Positions 55,676-64,000 of a stretch of DNA of 64,000 nucleotides are shown here, in pieces. The notes under the pieces were generated by a model, which saw nothing but the letters and a program-made list of their open reading frames with translations, was not told the origin of the DNA and did not search any database. The position numbers and the translations under genes were made by a program. Every line of letters begins with the position of its first letter. The stretch's first letter is position 1. This DNA is from an uncultured Subdoligranulum sp. (lineage in GTDB: Bacteria > Bacillota > Clostridia > Oscillospirales > Ruminococcaceae): positions 62,001-126,000 of the forward strand of contig UQZO01000004.1 in assembly GCA_900545545.1 (NCBI GenBank). The letters run 5' to 3'.

Positions 55676-57088
55676 GTGCTGGAAAAAAACCAACGCTATA
55701 AAAGTATCCTCAGCGGCCTGCTGGATGCGGGCCTGCTGTTTGTCGGCTTTCTGCTGGCCAATTATGTGCGCTTCAATTACGTCCGCTTTTTTGAACCGGG
55801 CGGTGCCGGCCCTGCGCTGGATGTAGCCCAGGACCCGCGCAATATGCTGGCAGGGGCCTTCACCTCGCTGCTGCTGGTGGCGGCCTACTGGGTGGCGGGT
55901 ATCTACAGCAATTCCCGCCTGCGCGGTTTGTCGGAGCGCAGCACCCGCATCGCCATCATCAATGCGGGTGGCATTCTGGTCTTTGTCTTTATTCTTTACC
56001 TGCTCCATCTGGATGACTACTCCCGTGTGGTGCTGGGACTGTTCTATTTCTTTGCCACGGCCCTGGTGGTGGCCAAACGGATGGTCCGCCGCTGGTATGA
56101 CCGTGCCCGCCGCCGCAAGGGGCTGGGCCTGCGCCATATTCTGCTGGTAGGCGGCGGCAAATCGGCGGCGCTCTATCTGCGTGCGCTGGAACACAACCCC
56201 TACTATGGTTTTGTGGTGGACGGTTACCTGGCCCCCATTGAGGAGCCGGGCTTCGGCGTGCCTTATTTCGGCAGCTATGAAAAGCTGGACGAGTGTTTGG
56301 AAAATCCGCTCATTGACGAAGTGGTGGTGGCGCTGGAGGCTGATGAAATCCAGATGCTGCCCCGCACCTTTGCCGCCTGCGACAAACACGGTACCCGCAT
56401 TACCATGGTGCCCTTCTACAGTGACTATCTGCCTGCGCGCCCGACCATCGACGTGCTGGATGAGTGCAAGCTCATCAACGTGCGGCAGACGCCCTTTGAC
56501 AACATTCTCAATGCGGCGGTCAAGCGAGGTCTGGACATTGTGGGCAGCCTGCTTCTCATCGTGCTCACCAGCCCCGTCATGCTGGTCACGGCCATCGGCG
56601 TCAAACTGTCCAGCCCCGGGCCGGTCATCTTCCGGCAGGAGCGCATCGGCCTGAACAAAAAGCCCTTCATGATGTACAAATTCCGTTCTATGCGGGTGAA
56701 CGCCAAGCAGGAGACCGGCTGGTCCACCGACTATGATCCCCGCAAGACACGGTTCGGCAGCCTGATCCGCAAGTTCAGCCTGGATGAACTGCCCCAGTTC
56801 TTCAACGTGCTCAAAGGGGATATGTCCCTGGTGGGGCCCCGGCCCGAAGTGCCCTACCATGTGGAGCATTTTAAAGAGGAAATTCCGCGTTATCTGGTGC
56901 GCCAGCAGGTGCGGCCCGGCTGTACCGGCTGGGCGCAGATCCACGGCCTGCGCGGCGATACCGACATCGCCGAGCGTATCCGCTATGATATCTGGTATAT
57001 TGAAAACTGGACCGTGGCACTGGATATCAAGATCATCTTCCGCACAGTGTTTGGCGGCAAGATGATCAACGATGAAAAACTACAGTGA
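55676..57088 (+). CDS. Polyprenyl glycosylphosphotransferase (second initiating sugar transferase)
   Basis: 470 residues, same architecture as the transferase at 41148 but GC-rich and clearly different in sequence. Residues 1-125 hold four or five helices (LLDAGLLFVGFLLANYVRF), 135-265 a CoA-binding-like Rossmann domain (ILLVGGGKSAALYLRAL), and 280-470 the catalytic domain: KRGLDIVGSLLLIVLTSP, SPGPVIFRQERIGLNKKPF, KFRSMRVNAKQE, SLDELPQFFNVLKGDMSLVGPRPEVP and RPGCTGWAQIHGLRG. The GPRPEVP ending matches EPS/CpsE types. It starts a new lipid-linked repeat unit. GTG 55676 is the start, with GGGAGGG nine bases upstream. Confidence 0.93.
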   Translation: MLEKNQRYKSILSGLLDAGLLFVGFLLANYVRFNYVRFFEPGGAGPALDVAQDPRNMLAGAFTSLLLVAAYWVAGIYSNSRLRGLSERSTRIAIINAGGILVFVFILYLLHLDDYSRVVLGLFYFFATALVVAKRMVRRWYDRARRRKGLGLRHILLVGGGKSAALYLRALEHNPYYGFVVDGYLAPIEEPGFGVPYFGSYEKLDECLENPLIDEVVVALEADEIQMLPRTFAACDKHGTRITMVPFYSDYLPARPTIDVLDECKLINVRQTPFDNILNAAVKRGLDIVGSLLLIVLTSPVMLVTAIGVKLSSPGPVIFRQERIGLNKKPFMMYKFRSMRVNAKQETGWSTDYDPRKTRFGSLIRKFSLDELPQFFNVLKGDMSLVGPRPEVPYHVEHFKEEIPRYLVRQQVRPGCTGWAQIHGLRGDTDIAERIRYDIWYIENWTVALDIKIIFRTVFGGKMINDEKLQ

Positions 57089-57115
57089 TCCTTCACTGGA
57101 AACCGGGTGAAAGCT

Positions 57116-58270
57116 ATGAGCAAGACCGAACCGAAAGTTGCCATTGTACATGACTGGCTGGTCACCTACGCAGGGGCCGACCGCGTGGTGGATTGCATGC
57201 ATCATGTGTTTCCCAATGCGGTGATCTACACGCTGGTCTATGATGAAAAAAAGATGCCTGCGTGGTTCAAGGACTACGACATCCGCACCACCTGGGTGCA
57301 GAAAGTGCCTTTTGCCACCAAGCTGTATAAAAACCTGCTGCCGCTGATGCCCGGTGCCTTTGAGGCGCTGGATCTTTCGGAGTATGATCTGGTGCTGTCC
57401 TCCTCGTCGTCCTGCTCCAAAGGCGTCATCACGCGGCCGGATGCGGTGCATATCTGCTACTGCCATACGCCGATCCGCTATGTGTGGGATTTCTACTATA
57501 CCTACCGCGATAATGCCAACTGGCTGGTGCGTGCCGTTATGCCCCATCAGATGCACAAGATGCGCATCTGGGACAAGTGCGCCGCCGACCGGGTGGATTA
57601 TTTTATTGCCAACTCCCACTACATCGCCCAGCGCATCAAAAAGTACTACCGCCGCGACAGCGACGTGATCTATCCCTGCTGCCATATCAATGAAGCGCCG
57701 TTCGTCAAGAAAGAGGACTTCTATCTGGTGGTGGGCCGCCTGACCTGGTACAAGCGTATCGACCTGGCGGTGGCTGCCTGCACCAAGCTGGGCAAACGGC
57801 TGGTGGTCATTGGCAGCGGTGGGGAAGAGAGCAAGCTCAAAACCATTGCCGGTCCTACCATCGAATTCAAGGGCGGCGGCCTGAGCGATGAGCAGGTGCG
57901 CGGATACTATCTGCGTGCCAAGGCGTTCCTTTTCCCCGGGGAAGAGGACTTCGGCATCACCCCGGTGGAGGCTCAATCCGCCGGTACGCCGGTGTTGGCC
58001 TATGGCCGCGGCGGTGCCTGCGAAACGGTACTGCCCGGAAAGACCGGCTACTGGTTCCATGAGCAGACGGCGGACAGCCTGATGCGCTGCATCGAACTGT
58101 TTGAGCGGGACGGCGTCGCCTACACCAAAGAAGAAATCCGTGAGCACAGCCGTTCTTTCAGCGAGGAACGCTTTGAAAACGAGCTGCGCGAATATTGCGC
58201 CCGCCGCATGGCGGACTGGCAGCAGGCGCTGCTGGATTGCTCCCATTGGGAGAAGGAGGAACTGGAGTGA
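57116..58270 (+). CDS. Glycosyltransferase family 4 protein
   Basis: A 384-residue GT-B enzyme, mannosyltransferase WbaZ-like. Seen: AIVHDWLVTYAGADRVVDCM with the N-terminal glycine loop, YCHTPIRYVWDFYY (a segment common in WbaZ-type mannosyltransferases), YFIANSHYIAQRIKKYY, the domain-linking VVGRLTWYKRIDLAVAA, and the GT4 donor motif PGEEDFGITPVEAQSAGTPVLAYGRGG (ExxxxxxxE in EEDFGITPVE). It probably adds mannose or a related sugar to the lipid-linked chain. ATG 57116 is preferred to the in-frame GTG at 57107. Its stop overlaps the next gene's GTG. Confidence 0.92.
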   Translation: MSKTEPKVAIVHDWLVTYAGADRVVDCMHHVFPNAVIYTLVYDEKKMPAWFKDYDIRTTWVQKVPFATKLYKNLLPLMPGAFEALDLSEYDLVLSSSSSCSKGVITRPDAVHICYCHTPIRYVWDFYYTYRDNANWLVRAVMPHQMHKMRIWDKCAADRVDYFIANSHYIAQRIKKYYRRDSDVIYPCCHINEAPFVKKEDFYLVVGRLTWYKRIDLAVAACTKLGKRLVVIGSGGEESKLKTIAGPTIEFKGGGLSDEQVRGYYLRAKAFLFPGEEDFGITPVEAQSAGTPVLAYGRGGACETVLPGKTGYWFHEQTADSLMRCIELFERDGVAYTKEEIREHSRSFSEERFENELREYCARRMADWQQALLDCSHWEKEELE

Positions 58271-59319
58271 ACCCCATCGTCATCAACGGCACCGTGCTGT
58301 GCGACAACATCACCGGCATTCCGCGGTACGTGTATGAAACGGTTGTCCGTCTGGACAAGCTGCTGGAAGGCACCGGGCTGGATGTGCGCATTGCCTACCG
58401 CGACGACGGCCGCCCCATCCACCTGCCGGAACTGAAAAACATCCGGCTGGTACCGCTCAAGGCTGTCAAATACTTTTATAATATGGTGGTGCTGCCCAAC
58501 TATCTGCGGCGCAACCACGCGTTCTTCATCGGTCTGGCCAGCGATATGCTCATGACGCGGCGCAGTGTCGTGGTGCTGCACGATATCCGCCCCCTTGTGA
58601 TGGATACCGACCGCGGCTTTTTCCGCTTCAAGTTCTGGGTGCACTGCCTGTCCACCAAATGGTTCGCCCGCAAAGTCTACACCGTCAGCGAGGACCAGCG
58701 CCGCCTGATCAGCGATAAGCTGGGCATTCCGATGGATAAGATCGGGGTTACCTACAACGGCTGGGAGCATATGCGGGATGTGGAACCCGACGAACGCATC
58801 TTCGACAAGCTGCCCGGTGTGACCAAAGGGGAGTACTTCTACGCGCTGGGCAGCCTGGCCAAGCACAAGAATTTCAAATGGATTCGGGAAGTGGCCCGCC
58901 GCAACCCCGACAAGATTTTTGTGGTAGCGGGCGGCAAAGACCTGCGTGCGTTCGGCGATGATGCCGAGGCCAAGGATACCGCCAATGTGTTTTACCCCGG
59001 CTATGTCAGCGACTGCGAAAACGCTGCCCTGATGAAGCATTGCCGCCTGTTCCTGCACCCGGCAATCTTTGAAGGGTTCGGCATCCCGCCGCTGGAAGCA
59101 TTGGCCCTGGGGGCTCCCATCGCGCTGGCCCGGGCCAGCTGCCTGCCGGAACTGTACGGCGATACGGCACGGTACTTCGACCCTTACGATTACGAAGTGG
59201 ACCTGGATGCTCTGGCCGCCCAGCCGGTGGCCCCGCCGGACAAAGTACTGGCCAAATACAGCTGGGACAAGACGGCGGCCTTCTGGCTGGAACAAATCAA
59301 AAAATACGCACAGGACTAA
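58267..59319 (+). CDS. Glycosyltransferase family 4 protein
   Basis: A 350-residue GT-B enzyme. Seen: INGTVLCDNITGIPRYVYETV (the GIxRYxxE acceptor-side motif), VVLHDIRPLV, TVSEDQRRLISDKLGI, ALGSLAKHKNFKWI (start of the C-terminal domain), and the donor-site HPAIFEGFGIPPLEALALGAPIALA with the ExxxxxxxE spacing (EGFGIPPLE). Similar to rhamnosyl- and mannosyltransferases of capsule loci; the sugar is unknown. GTG 58267 overlaps the TGA of the preceding GT4 gene (GTGA), so translation is coupled. Confidence 0.92.
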   Translation: MNPIVINGTVLCDNITGIPRYVYETVVRLDKLLEGTGLDVRIAYRDDGRPIHLPELKNIRLVPLKAVKYFYNMVVLPNYLRRNHAFFIGLASDMLMTRRSVVVLHDIRPLVMDTDRGFFRFKFWVHCLSTKWFARKVYTVSEDQRRLISDKLGIPMDKIGVTYNGWEHMRDVEPDERIFDKLPGVTKGEYFYALGSLAKHKNFKWIREVARRNPDKIFVVAGGKDLRAFGDDAEAKDTANVFYPGYVSDCENAALMKHCRLFLHPAIFEGFGIPPLEALALGAPIALARASCLPELYGDTARYFDPYDYEVDLDALAAQPVAPPDKVLAKYSWDKTAAFWLEQIKKYAQD

Positions 59320-59380
59320 AATACGGTTTGTATAAATACATCCTGTATAATTCTACGATTCGGAGAGGAAACTGCGCTTT

Positions 59381-61780
59381 ATGATTGCTGTGGCATTGCT
59401 GGCAACCGCGATTGTCTCTCTTTTGTTTGCGGTGGTCCCGGCGGGGGTGGAGCGGCGCTCCGCCCGGCCGAAAGATCTGCTCTGGGCGGCAGGGCTGTGG
59501 GTGGGCACCTGGGTGTTCTGCCTGTGCGCCTACCACCGTCCGGGCCTCACGGTTGGGTTTGATGCCTTCCGGCTGCTGGCCGTCACGGCTTTGTGTGGCT
59601 GGGCAGGGGTGTGTACGGCAGGGCTGCGGGCTTTCGGCAGACGGGGACTGCGCTTTGTGCTGCCGCTTTTGCTGGTGGCCGCGCTGGGCGGCGAAGTTTT
59701 TGTGGGCAATGTGGCTTATTTCAACACCCACAGCTACCAGCCTTTCCAGCTGATGGACTACCTGGACGCCAATGTCAATGTAAAGCGGGGAATCGGCACC
59801 TACTCGCTGGAAGAGGGGCACGCCTATCTTCGCTTTCTGGCCATCGACCAGCCCATTTACAACCTCAGCCTGGATGGGCTGACCAACGATGATACCGATC
59901 TGCTCCATGCGGACAGCACCTTCAGCTTTTCCATTGATGCAACGGATGAAGCCAACGGTGCGCTGGTCAATCTGGGCACCTGGGAGGTAGGTATACAGGC
60001 GCCGCGTACCCATGTCATCAGCCTGGATGCGACCGGAAAGGTCGGTACCCTGGTGCTTACCGCCAGCGGATACAACAGCGCCTATGTGCAGTACCCGATA
60101 GCGTTTACCATCACCGGCATCACGGCCAATGCGCCGCGCCCGATGAATTTCTCTCTGCTGCGCTTTGCGGCCATCTTTCTGGGGCTGACGGCGCTGTACG
60201 GGCTGCGTCCGCGCAGCGGGCTGTGGCAGCGCCGCTGGCTGGCCGGTAATGTCTGCGACAGGGGCGCTGCGCTGGTATTGGGCGTGATCCTGGCAGCTTT
60301 TGTGGTGGTGATCCCTTTCTGGGAGCCCAGCAACACCGGCCTGGCAACGGAAAACTACAACACGGCCTTCTGGGACGGCGAGAGCACGGTCAGCTTTGTC
60401 TACCAGCAGTACGGTGCCCTGGCACACAGCCTGCTGAACGGACGCCTGGACCTGGAGGAGGACCCGCCCGCCGCCCTGGTGGCCATGGACAACCCCTATG
60501 ACACCGCCCTGCGGGATACGCTGAATATCCAGGGCGGCCGTTGGGACCACGCCTACTATAACGGGCGGTATTATGTCTATTTCGGCATCGTGCCCTGCCT
60601 GTTGTTCCAGCTGCCCTTCGAGGCGATCACCGGCATCCAGAACCTGGCCTACGCCCCTTGCATGGTGATATTGGGGCTTGTGTTCCTGCTCAGCTGCTTT
60701 GGCATTGTGGGCCAGGTTGTGCGGCGGTGGTTCCCCCAGACCTCCTCGGCGGCCTATCTGCTCAGCGTGTCGGCGCTGATGCTGGGCAGCCAGCTTTACA
60801 ATCTGCTGGAACGCCCCTATATTTACGAGTATGCCATCCTCTGCGGCGCCGCATTTTTGATGCTGGGCCTGTGGCTCTGGCTGGCAGCGGCTGCCACCCC
60901 GGTGGAACACGGCGGTGTGCTGACCCTGCGGCTGGCAATGGGCAGCCTGTGCATGGCACTGGTGGCCGGCTGCCGCCCGCAGATGGAACTGTTTGCTTTT
61001 CTGGCGCTGCCCATCTTCTGGAGCCGCTATATCACCCAGGGGCGTCTGCGCAGCCGGGCCGGTGTGCGGGATGCCGTTGCCTTCCTGCTGCCCATCGTGC
61101 TGGTGGCAGCAGGGCTTATGTGGTACAACTATGCACGCTTCGGTTCGCCTTTTGACTTCGGTGCCAACTACAACATCACCGGCAACGATATGACCAAGCG
61201 CGGCTTTAACGTGGTGCGCATCGGCCCGGCGGTCTTTACCAGCCTGCTGGACCTGCCGCAGTTGAAGTCGGTGTTCCCGTACCTGCAGGAAGTCGATGTA
61301 CAAACCAACGCGGTCATCCGCACCATCAGTGAGAAGTTCTGCGGCGGTATGCTGGCGGCCACACCGTTTACCTGGGCCCTGCTGCTGCCGGTGATCCCGG
61401 CGGCACGGCGCAGCCTGCACCGCCGCCGCGCGGTCAGTGTGCTGGTATATGGCGCCGTGGCCTCGATGCTGGTGATCACCGTGGTGGACTGCCAGATGGC
61501 CGGTGTGCTGTACCGCTATCTGATGGACTACAGCCCGGTGTTGCTGCTGGGCGCGGCGCTGTGCTGGATGCTGGCGGAGACCACACTGGCCCGGCGTGCT
61601 GCGGGCGGGGAAGCACTGGCGGTTTCGCTGTTGCCGGTGCTGCGCGTCGGCATGGCAGCGACACTGGCATGGAGCCTGTTTTACCGTTTCAGCACTTTGT
61701 TTGCGATGGAACCCTGGCTGCAGGGCATGAATCCTTCGCTGTATTATACCGTAAGCCGCCTGGTCCAATTCTGGATGTAA
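59381..61780 (+). CDS. Large polytopic membrane protein, GT-C glycosyltransferase-like
   Basis: 799 residues. N-terminal helices (residues 1-125) are followed by an extracytoplasmic beta-type domain (about 130-255; LDGLTNDDTDLLHAD, TWEVGIQAPRTHVISLDA) and then ten or more helices with short loops. The loop ATENYNTAFWDGESTVSFVYQQYGALAHSLLNGRLDL and the following GRWDHAYYNGRYYVYFGIVPCLLFQLPF have the acidic and aromatic pattern of GT-C enzymes that use polyprenyl-phosphate sugars. No characterised relative was recognised. It probably decorates or flips glycan made by this locus. The weak TATAAT at 59346 has no good -35, so it is likely read through from upstream. Confidence 0.7.
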   Translation: MIAVALLATAIVSLLFAVVPAGVERRSARPKDLLWAAGLWVGTWVFCLCAYHRPGLTVGFDAFRLLAVTALCGWAGVCTAGLRAFGRRGLRFVLPLLLVAALGGEVFVGNVAYFNTHSYQPFQLMDYLDANVNVKRGIGTYSLEEGHAYLRFLAIDQPIYNLSLDGLTNDDTDLLHADSTFSFSIDATDEANGALVNLGTWEVGIQAPRTHVISLDATGKVGTLVLTASGYNSAYVQYPIAFTITGITANAPRPMNFSLLRFAAIFLGLTALYGLRPRSGLWQRRWLAGNVCDRGAALVLGVILAAFVVVIPFWEPSNTGLATENYNTAFWDGESTVSFVYQQYGALAHSLLNGRLDLEEDPPAALVAMDNPYDTALRDTLNIQGGRWDHAYYNGRYYVYFGIVPCLLFQLPFEAITGIQNLAYAPCMVILGLVFLLSCFGIVGQVVRRWFPQTSSAAYLLSVSALMLGSQLYNLLERPYIYEYAILCGAAFLMLGLWLWLAAAATPVEHGGVLTLRLAMGSLCMALVAGCRPQMELFAFLALPIFWSRYITQGRLRSRAGVRDAVAFLLPIVLVAAGLMWYNYARFGSPFDFGANYNITGNDMTKRGFNVVRIGPAVFTSLLDLPQLKSVFPYLQEVDVQTNAVIRTISEKFCGGMLAATPFTWALLLPVIPAARRSLHRRRAVSVLVYGAVASMLVITVVDCQMAGVLYRYLMDYSPVLLLGAALCWMLAETTLARRAAGGEALAVSLLPVLRVGMAATLAWSLFYRFSTLFAMEPWLQGMNPSLYYTVSRLVQFWM

Positions 61781-61803
61781 AGGTGAGAAAGAGAGGCCTG
61801 CAG

Positions 61804-62742
61804 ATGGATAAAATCGCTGTATTGATTCCTTGCTACAATGAGTCCAAGACCGTGGAAAAGGTCGTGACGGATTTCCGGCGCGTGCTGCCGGAGGCCACGA
61901 TCTATGTCTACGACAACAACTCCACCGACGGCACGGCCGAACTGGCAGCCAAAGCCGGTGCGGTTGTGCGGCACGAATACCAGCAGGGCAAAGGCAATGT
62001 GATGCGCCGCATGTTCCGTGAGATCGATGCCGAAGCCTATATTCTGGTGGACGGCGACGACACGTACCCCGCCGAAGCGGCCCCCGAGATGGTGCGGGCC
62101 GTCACCGAGCGCCAGGCCGATATGGTGGTGGGCGACCGGCTTTCCAGCACCTACTATACGCAGAACAAACGCCCGTTCCACAATTTTGGCAACGACCTGG
62201 TGCGGTTTTGCACCAACAACCTGTTCGGCGGTAAAATCAAGGATATCATGACCGGCTACCGCGCGTTCAGCTACCAGTTTGTCAAAACCTATCCGGTGCT
62301 GTCCCGCGGGTTTGAGATTGAAACCGAGATGACGATCCACGCCCTGCAGCGCAATATGCAGGTGGATAACGTCATCATCGAATACCGCGACCGCCCCGAA
62401 GGCTCCGAGAGCAAGCTCAACACCTATTCCGATGGATTCAAGGTGCTGGGCACCATTGTGCGGCTGTTCAAAAACTACCGTCCTTTCGCATTTTTTGGCG
62501 TTATTGCGGCGGTGCTGGCGGTGTTCGGCATCGGCTTTATGATTCCGGTCCTCAACGAGTACTTCCACACCGGTCTGGTGCCCCGTTTCCCCACGCTCAT
62601 CGTCTGCTGCTTTGTGCTGGTGGCAGCCCTGCTGCTGTTTGTTTCGGGCGTGATTCTCTCCAGCCAGCTGGCCAAGGATGCCCGTGATTTCGAGTTCCAG
62701 CTTCAGACCGTGCAGCATTGGCAGCGCACGGCCCGGGAATGA
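61804..62742 (+). CDS. Glycosyltransferase family 2, polyprenyl-phosphate sugar synthase-like
   Basis: 312 residues. Residues 1-225 are a GT-A domain: IAVLIPCYNESKTVEKVV, YVYDNNSTDGTAEL, EAYILVDGDDTYPAEA (DxD at DGDD) and DIMTGYRAFSYQFVKTYP, which resembles dolichyl- and polyprenyl-phosphate mannose/glucose synthases. Two membrane helices follow (FFGVIAAVLAVFGIGFMIPVL, LIVCCFVLVAALLLFVSGVIL). It should make the polyprenyl-phosphate sugar donor that GT-C proteins such as its neighbours consume. ATG 61804 follows GAGAGG. Its stop overlaps the next start (ATGA). Confidence 0.92.
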   Translation: MDKIAVLIPCYNESKTVEKVVTDFRRVLPEATIYVYDNNSTDGTAELAAKAGAVVRHEYQQGKGNVMRRMFREIDAEAYILVDGDDTYPAEAAPEMVRAVTERQADMVVGDRLSSTYYTQNKRPFHNFGNDLVRFCTNNLFGGKIKDIMTGYRAFSYQFVKTYPVLSRGFEIETEMTIHALQRNMQVDNVIIEYRDRPEGSESKLNTYSDGFKVLGTIVRLFKNYRPFAFFGVIAAVLAVFGIGFMIPVLNEYFHTGLVPRFPTLIVCCFVLVAALLLFVSGVILSSQLAKDARDFEFQLQTVQHWQRTARE

Positions 62743-64000
62743 ACACCACCGCCCGCACCCGGGCGTTTCTGCGGGTTCACCCGCTGTTCGGGGCAGTCTT
62801 TCTGGTAGAAGTTCTGTTTCTGGCTGCTTTGGTGGCCGGGCTGCTGCGTGCGCCGGCCGAGGTAAGCGTGCCCCTGGATACGATGACCCAAACGGAGGAG
62901 GGCGTTTCTGTTTATGCCCCCGTAACGCTTTCTGCCGGTGGGTACCGGGTCACGGTGACCTATAAGGCAGCGTCCCCGGCGGACGATGAGGACGCGGGCG
63001 GCCATACGGTCGCCACGCTGGATTTCACTTCCGCGCAGAACCCGTCCTCGGTGCAAAGCGATACCATTGCCCTTACCGATACGTTTTCCACCGTTACGGC
63101 ACGGCTCTGGGTGGGCACTGCCGCAACGGTCGATGACCTGACACTGACGGTGACCGAATCCCCGGAAGCGGGGCAAGGTTTCACCCTGCAAAGCGTCACC
63201 CTGACGGAACAGCCCGTCTGGCGGGTAACGGCGCTGGTGGGGTGGCTGCTGCTGTTTGCGGTGGCAGATCTGCTTTTGTGCCTGCTGTTTCTGGGGGATG
63301 GTCTGCGTGCCCCGCGCTGCGGCTGGGGTGTTGCCCTGCTGCTGGTGGGCGGCATTGTACTGGCCAGCCTGCCCTATTTTGCGGATTTTCTGTACACCGG
63401 GCACGACCTGCGCTTTCACTGCTACCGCATCTGGGCGGCTGCGCAGGCAATGGCAGACGGGCAGTTCCCGGTGCGGCTTTTTACCGAAGGATTCAACGGG
63501 TACGGTGCGGCTACCCCGCAGTATTACTGCGATTTGTTTTTGTACATTCCGGCGCTGTTGTACAACGCCTTTCTGCCGCTGCAAAGCTGCTATCAGATTT
63601 ACATGCTGCTTGTCAACACGGCCACCATGCTGGTGGCTTATTACAGCTTTGCGCGCATCGGCGGCCACAAGCTGTACGGCGCTGTGGCGGCCTTTGCCTA
63701 TACGCTGTGCGCCTACCGGCTGACCAACCTTTTGCTGCGCGCCTCGGTAGGGGAGTACACCGCCATGATTTTCCTGCCGCTGGTGGCGCTGGGGGCCTGG
63801 GCCATTGCCCGGCATGACCGCCCGGCGCCCCGTGACTGGCTGCCGCTGGGACTGGGCATGGCAGGCATTGTGCAAAGCCATCTGCTCACCACTGAGCTGG
63901 CAGCCCTGTTTCTGGCGCTGTTCTGGGTGTGCAACCTGCAGGTCATGCTGCGCCCTGCGCGGCTGAAAGCGGCTGTCAAGGCGGTGGCTGTGGCTCTTGG
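62739..64000 (+). CDS. Large membrane protein, PTPS-related/YfhO-like GT-C type, cut by the window end
   Basis: The frame is open from ATG 62739 to the right edge (over 420 residues) without a stop. A first helix (residues 16-38) is followed by an extracytoplasmic beta-type domain (about 42-160) and helices from 165 on. The loop TGHDLRFHCYRIWAAAQAMADGQFPVRLFTEGFNGYG (recognised by GHDLRFHCYRI and GQFPVRL), then TPQYYCDLFLYIPALLYNAFLPL, matches the membrane '6-pyruvoyl-tetrahydropterin synthase-related' family and YfhO-like GT-C proteins. It overlaps the GT2 gene by four bases, so the GT2 product probably supplies its lipid-linked donor. Confidence 0.8.
   Translation, partial: MNTTARTRAFLRVHPLFGAVFLVEVLFLAALVAGLLRAPAEVSVPLDTMTQTEEGVSVYAPVTLSAGGYRVTVTYKAASPADDEDAGGHTVATLDFTSAQNPSSVQSDTIALTDTFSTVTARLWVGTAATVDDLTLTVTESPEAGQGFTLQSVTLTEQPVWRVTALVGWLLLFAVADLLLCLLFLGDGLRAPRCGWGVALLLVGGIVLASLPYFADFLYTGHDLRFHCYRIWAAAQAMADGQFPVRLFTEGFNGYGAATPQYYCDLFLYIPALLYNAFLPLQSCYQIYMLLVNTATMLVAYYSFARIGGHKLYGAVAAFAYTLCAYRLTNLLLRASVGEYTAMIFLPLVALGAWAIARHDRPAPRDWLPLGLGMAGIVQSHLLTTELAALFLALFWVCNLQVMLRPARLKAAVKAVAVAL

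Noticed and set aside
59297..61768. Minus-strand open frame of about 820 codons opposite the GT-C-like gene
   Set aside because: Gln/His/Arg-rich without domains; the plus-strand protein has clear membrane segments and fits the operon.
37..64000. CRISPR array, insertion sequence or integrase
   Set aside because: No regularly spaced repeats of CRISPR type and no transposase, integrase or recombinase motifs were seen on either strand. The only tandem repeat is the two-copy 19-bp element at 45143-45185.

Overview
The window looks like a chromosomal segment of a gut Clostridium-cluster IV bacterium (Oscillospiraceae/Ruminococcaceae, Gemmiger/Subdoligranulum/Faecalibacterium-like). The reasons are high-GC coding DNA with Firmicutes signals (AGGAGG-type ribosome sites, TTGACA-17-TATAAT promoters), a UPF0473 gene beside a 6S RNA, an ECF-type BioY, and protein families typical of these anaerobes (GGGtGRT protein, UPF0371, DUF6320, KDPG aldolase with a VOC domain). 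This placement is inferred from gene content only; no 16S rRNA gene is present.

Layout. 1-5.1 kb: a frameshifted PIG-V-like mannosyltransferase cut by the left edge, cutC, a GNAT acetyltransferase, a redoxin-like protein without its cysteine pair, a 6S RNA, a UPF0473 protein and a cyclophilin lipoprotein. 5.1-8.1 kb (minus): birA-bioY (biotin) and ruvX-uppS. 8.1-11.3 kb: a 2-keto-3-deoxygluconate module (KDPG aldolase-VOC fusion plus kdgK) divergent from an IclR regulator. 11.3-13.9 kb: an AlgX-like/MBOAT polysaccharide O-acetylation pair. 14.0-17.9 kb: a poorly characterised operon (GT8-like protein, HSL-type esterase, condensation-fold acyltransferase, DUF6320 membrane protein). 18.0-25.9 kb (minus): a seven-gene aromatic amino acid operon pheA-aroB-aroC-aroE/K-aroF-aroA-tyrA. 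25.9-29.1 kb: HAD phosphatase, sirtuin, NAD(P)HX dehydratase and a YbaK-type deacylase.

29.1-33.4 kb is an orphan phage tail-fibre/receptor-binding cassette (six minus-strand genes, no head, terminase, integrase or lysis genes). It has a strong promoter flanked by palindromes and a divergent XRE repressor. Then come a nicotinamidase-like hydrolase and a UPF0371 protein. 35.7-44.9 kb is a visibly AT-richer capsule/exopolysaccharide locus: VanZ-like protein, CpsB phosphatase, LCP ligase, Wzz-like activator, BY-kinase, a membrane-anchored surface protein, a polyprenyl glycosylphosphotransferase, and a fusion of a glycosylphosphotransferase N-terminus with a WecG/TagA glycosyltransferase.

45.0-49.6 kb: tRNA-Lys, aspS, a DUF4349 lipoprotein and hisS. 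49.6-52.5 kb: an MFS transporter and an O-antigen-ligase-like protein. 52.6-54.4 kb: an IscU-like scaffold plus GGGtGRT protein pair that looks highly expressed. 54.5 kb to the right edge: a WYL regulator and a second, GC-rich polysaccharide locus (initiating sugar transferase, two GT4 enzymes, a GT2 enzyme and two large polytopic membrane proteins), cut by the window end. The candidates for under-described biology are the tail-fibre cassette, the esterase/acyltransferase/DUF6320 operon, the IscU-like/GGGtGRT pair and the unusual proteins of the BY-kinase locus.
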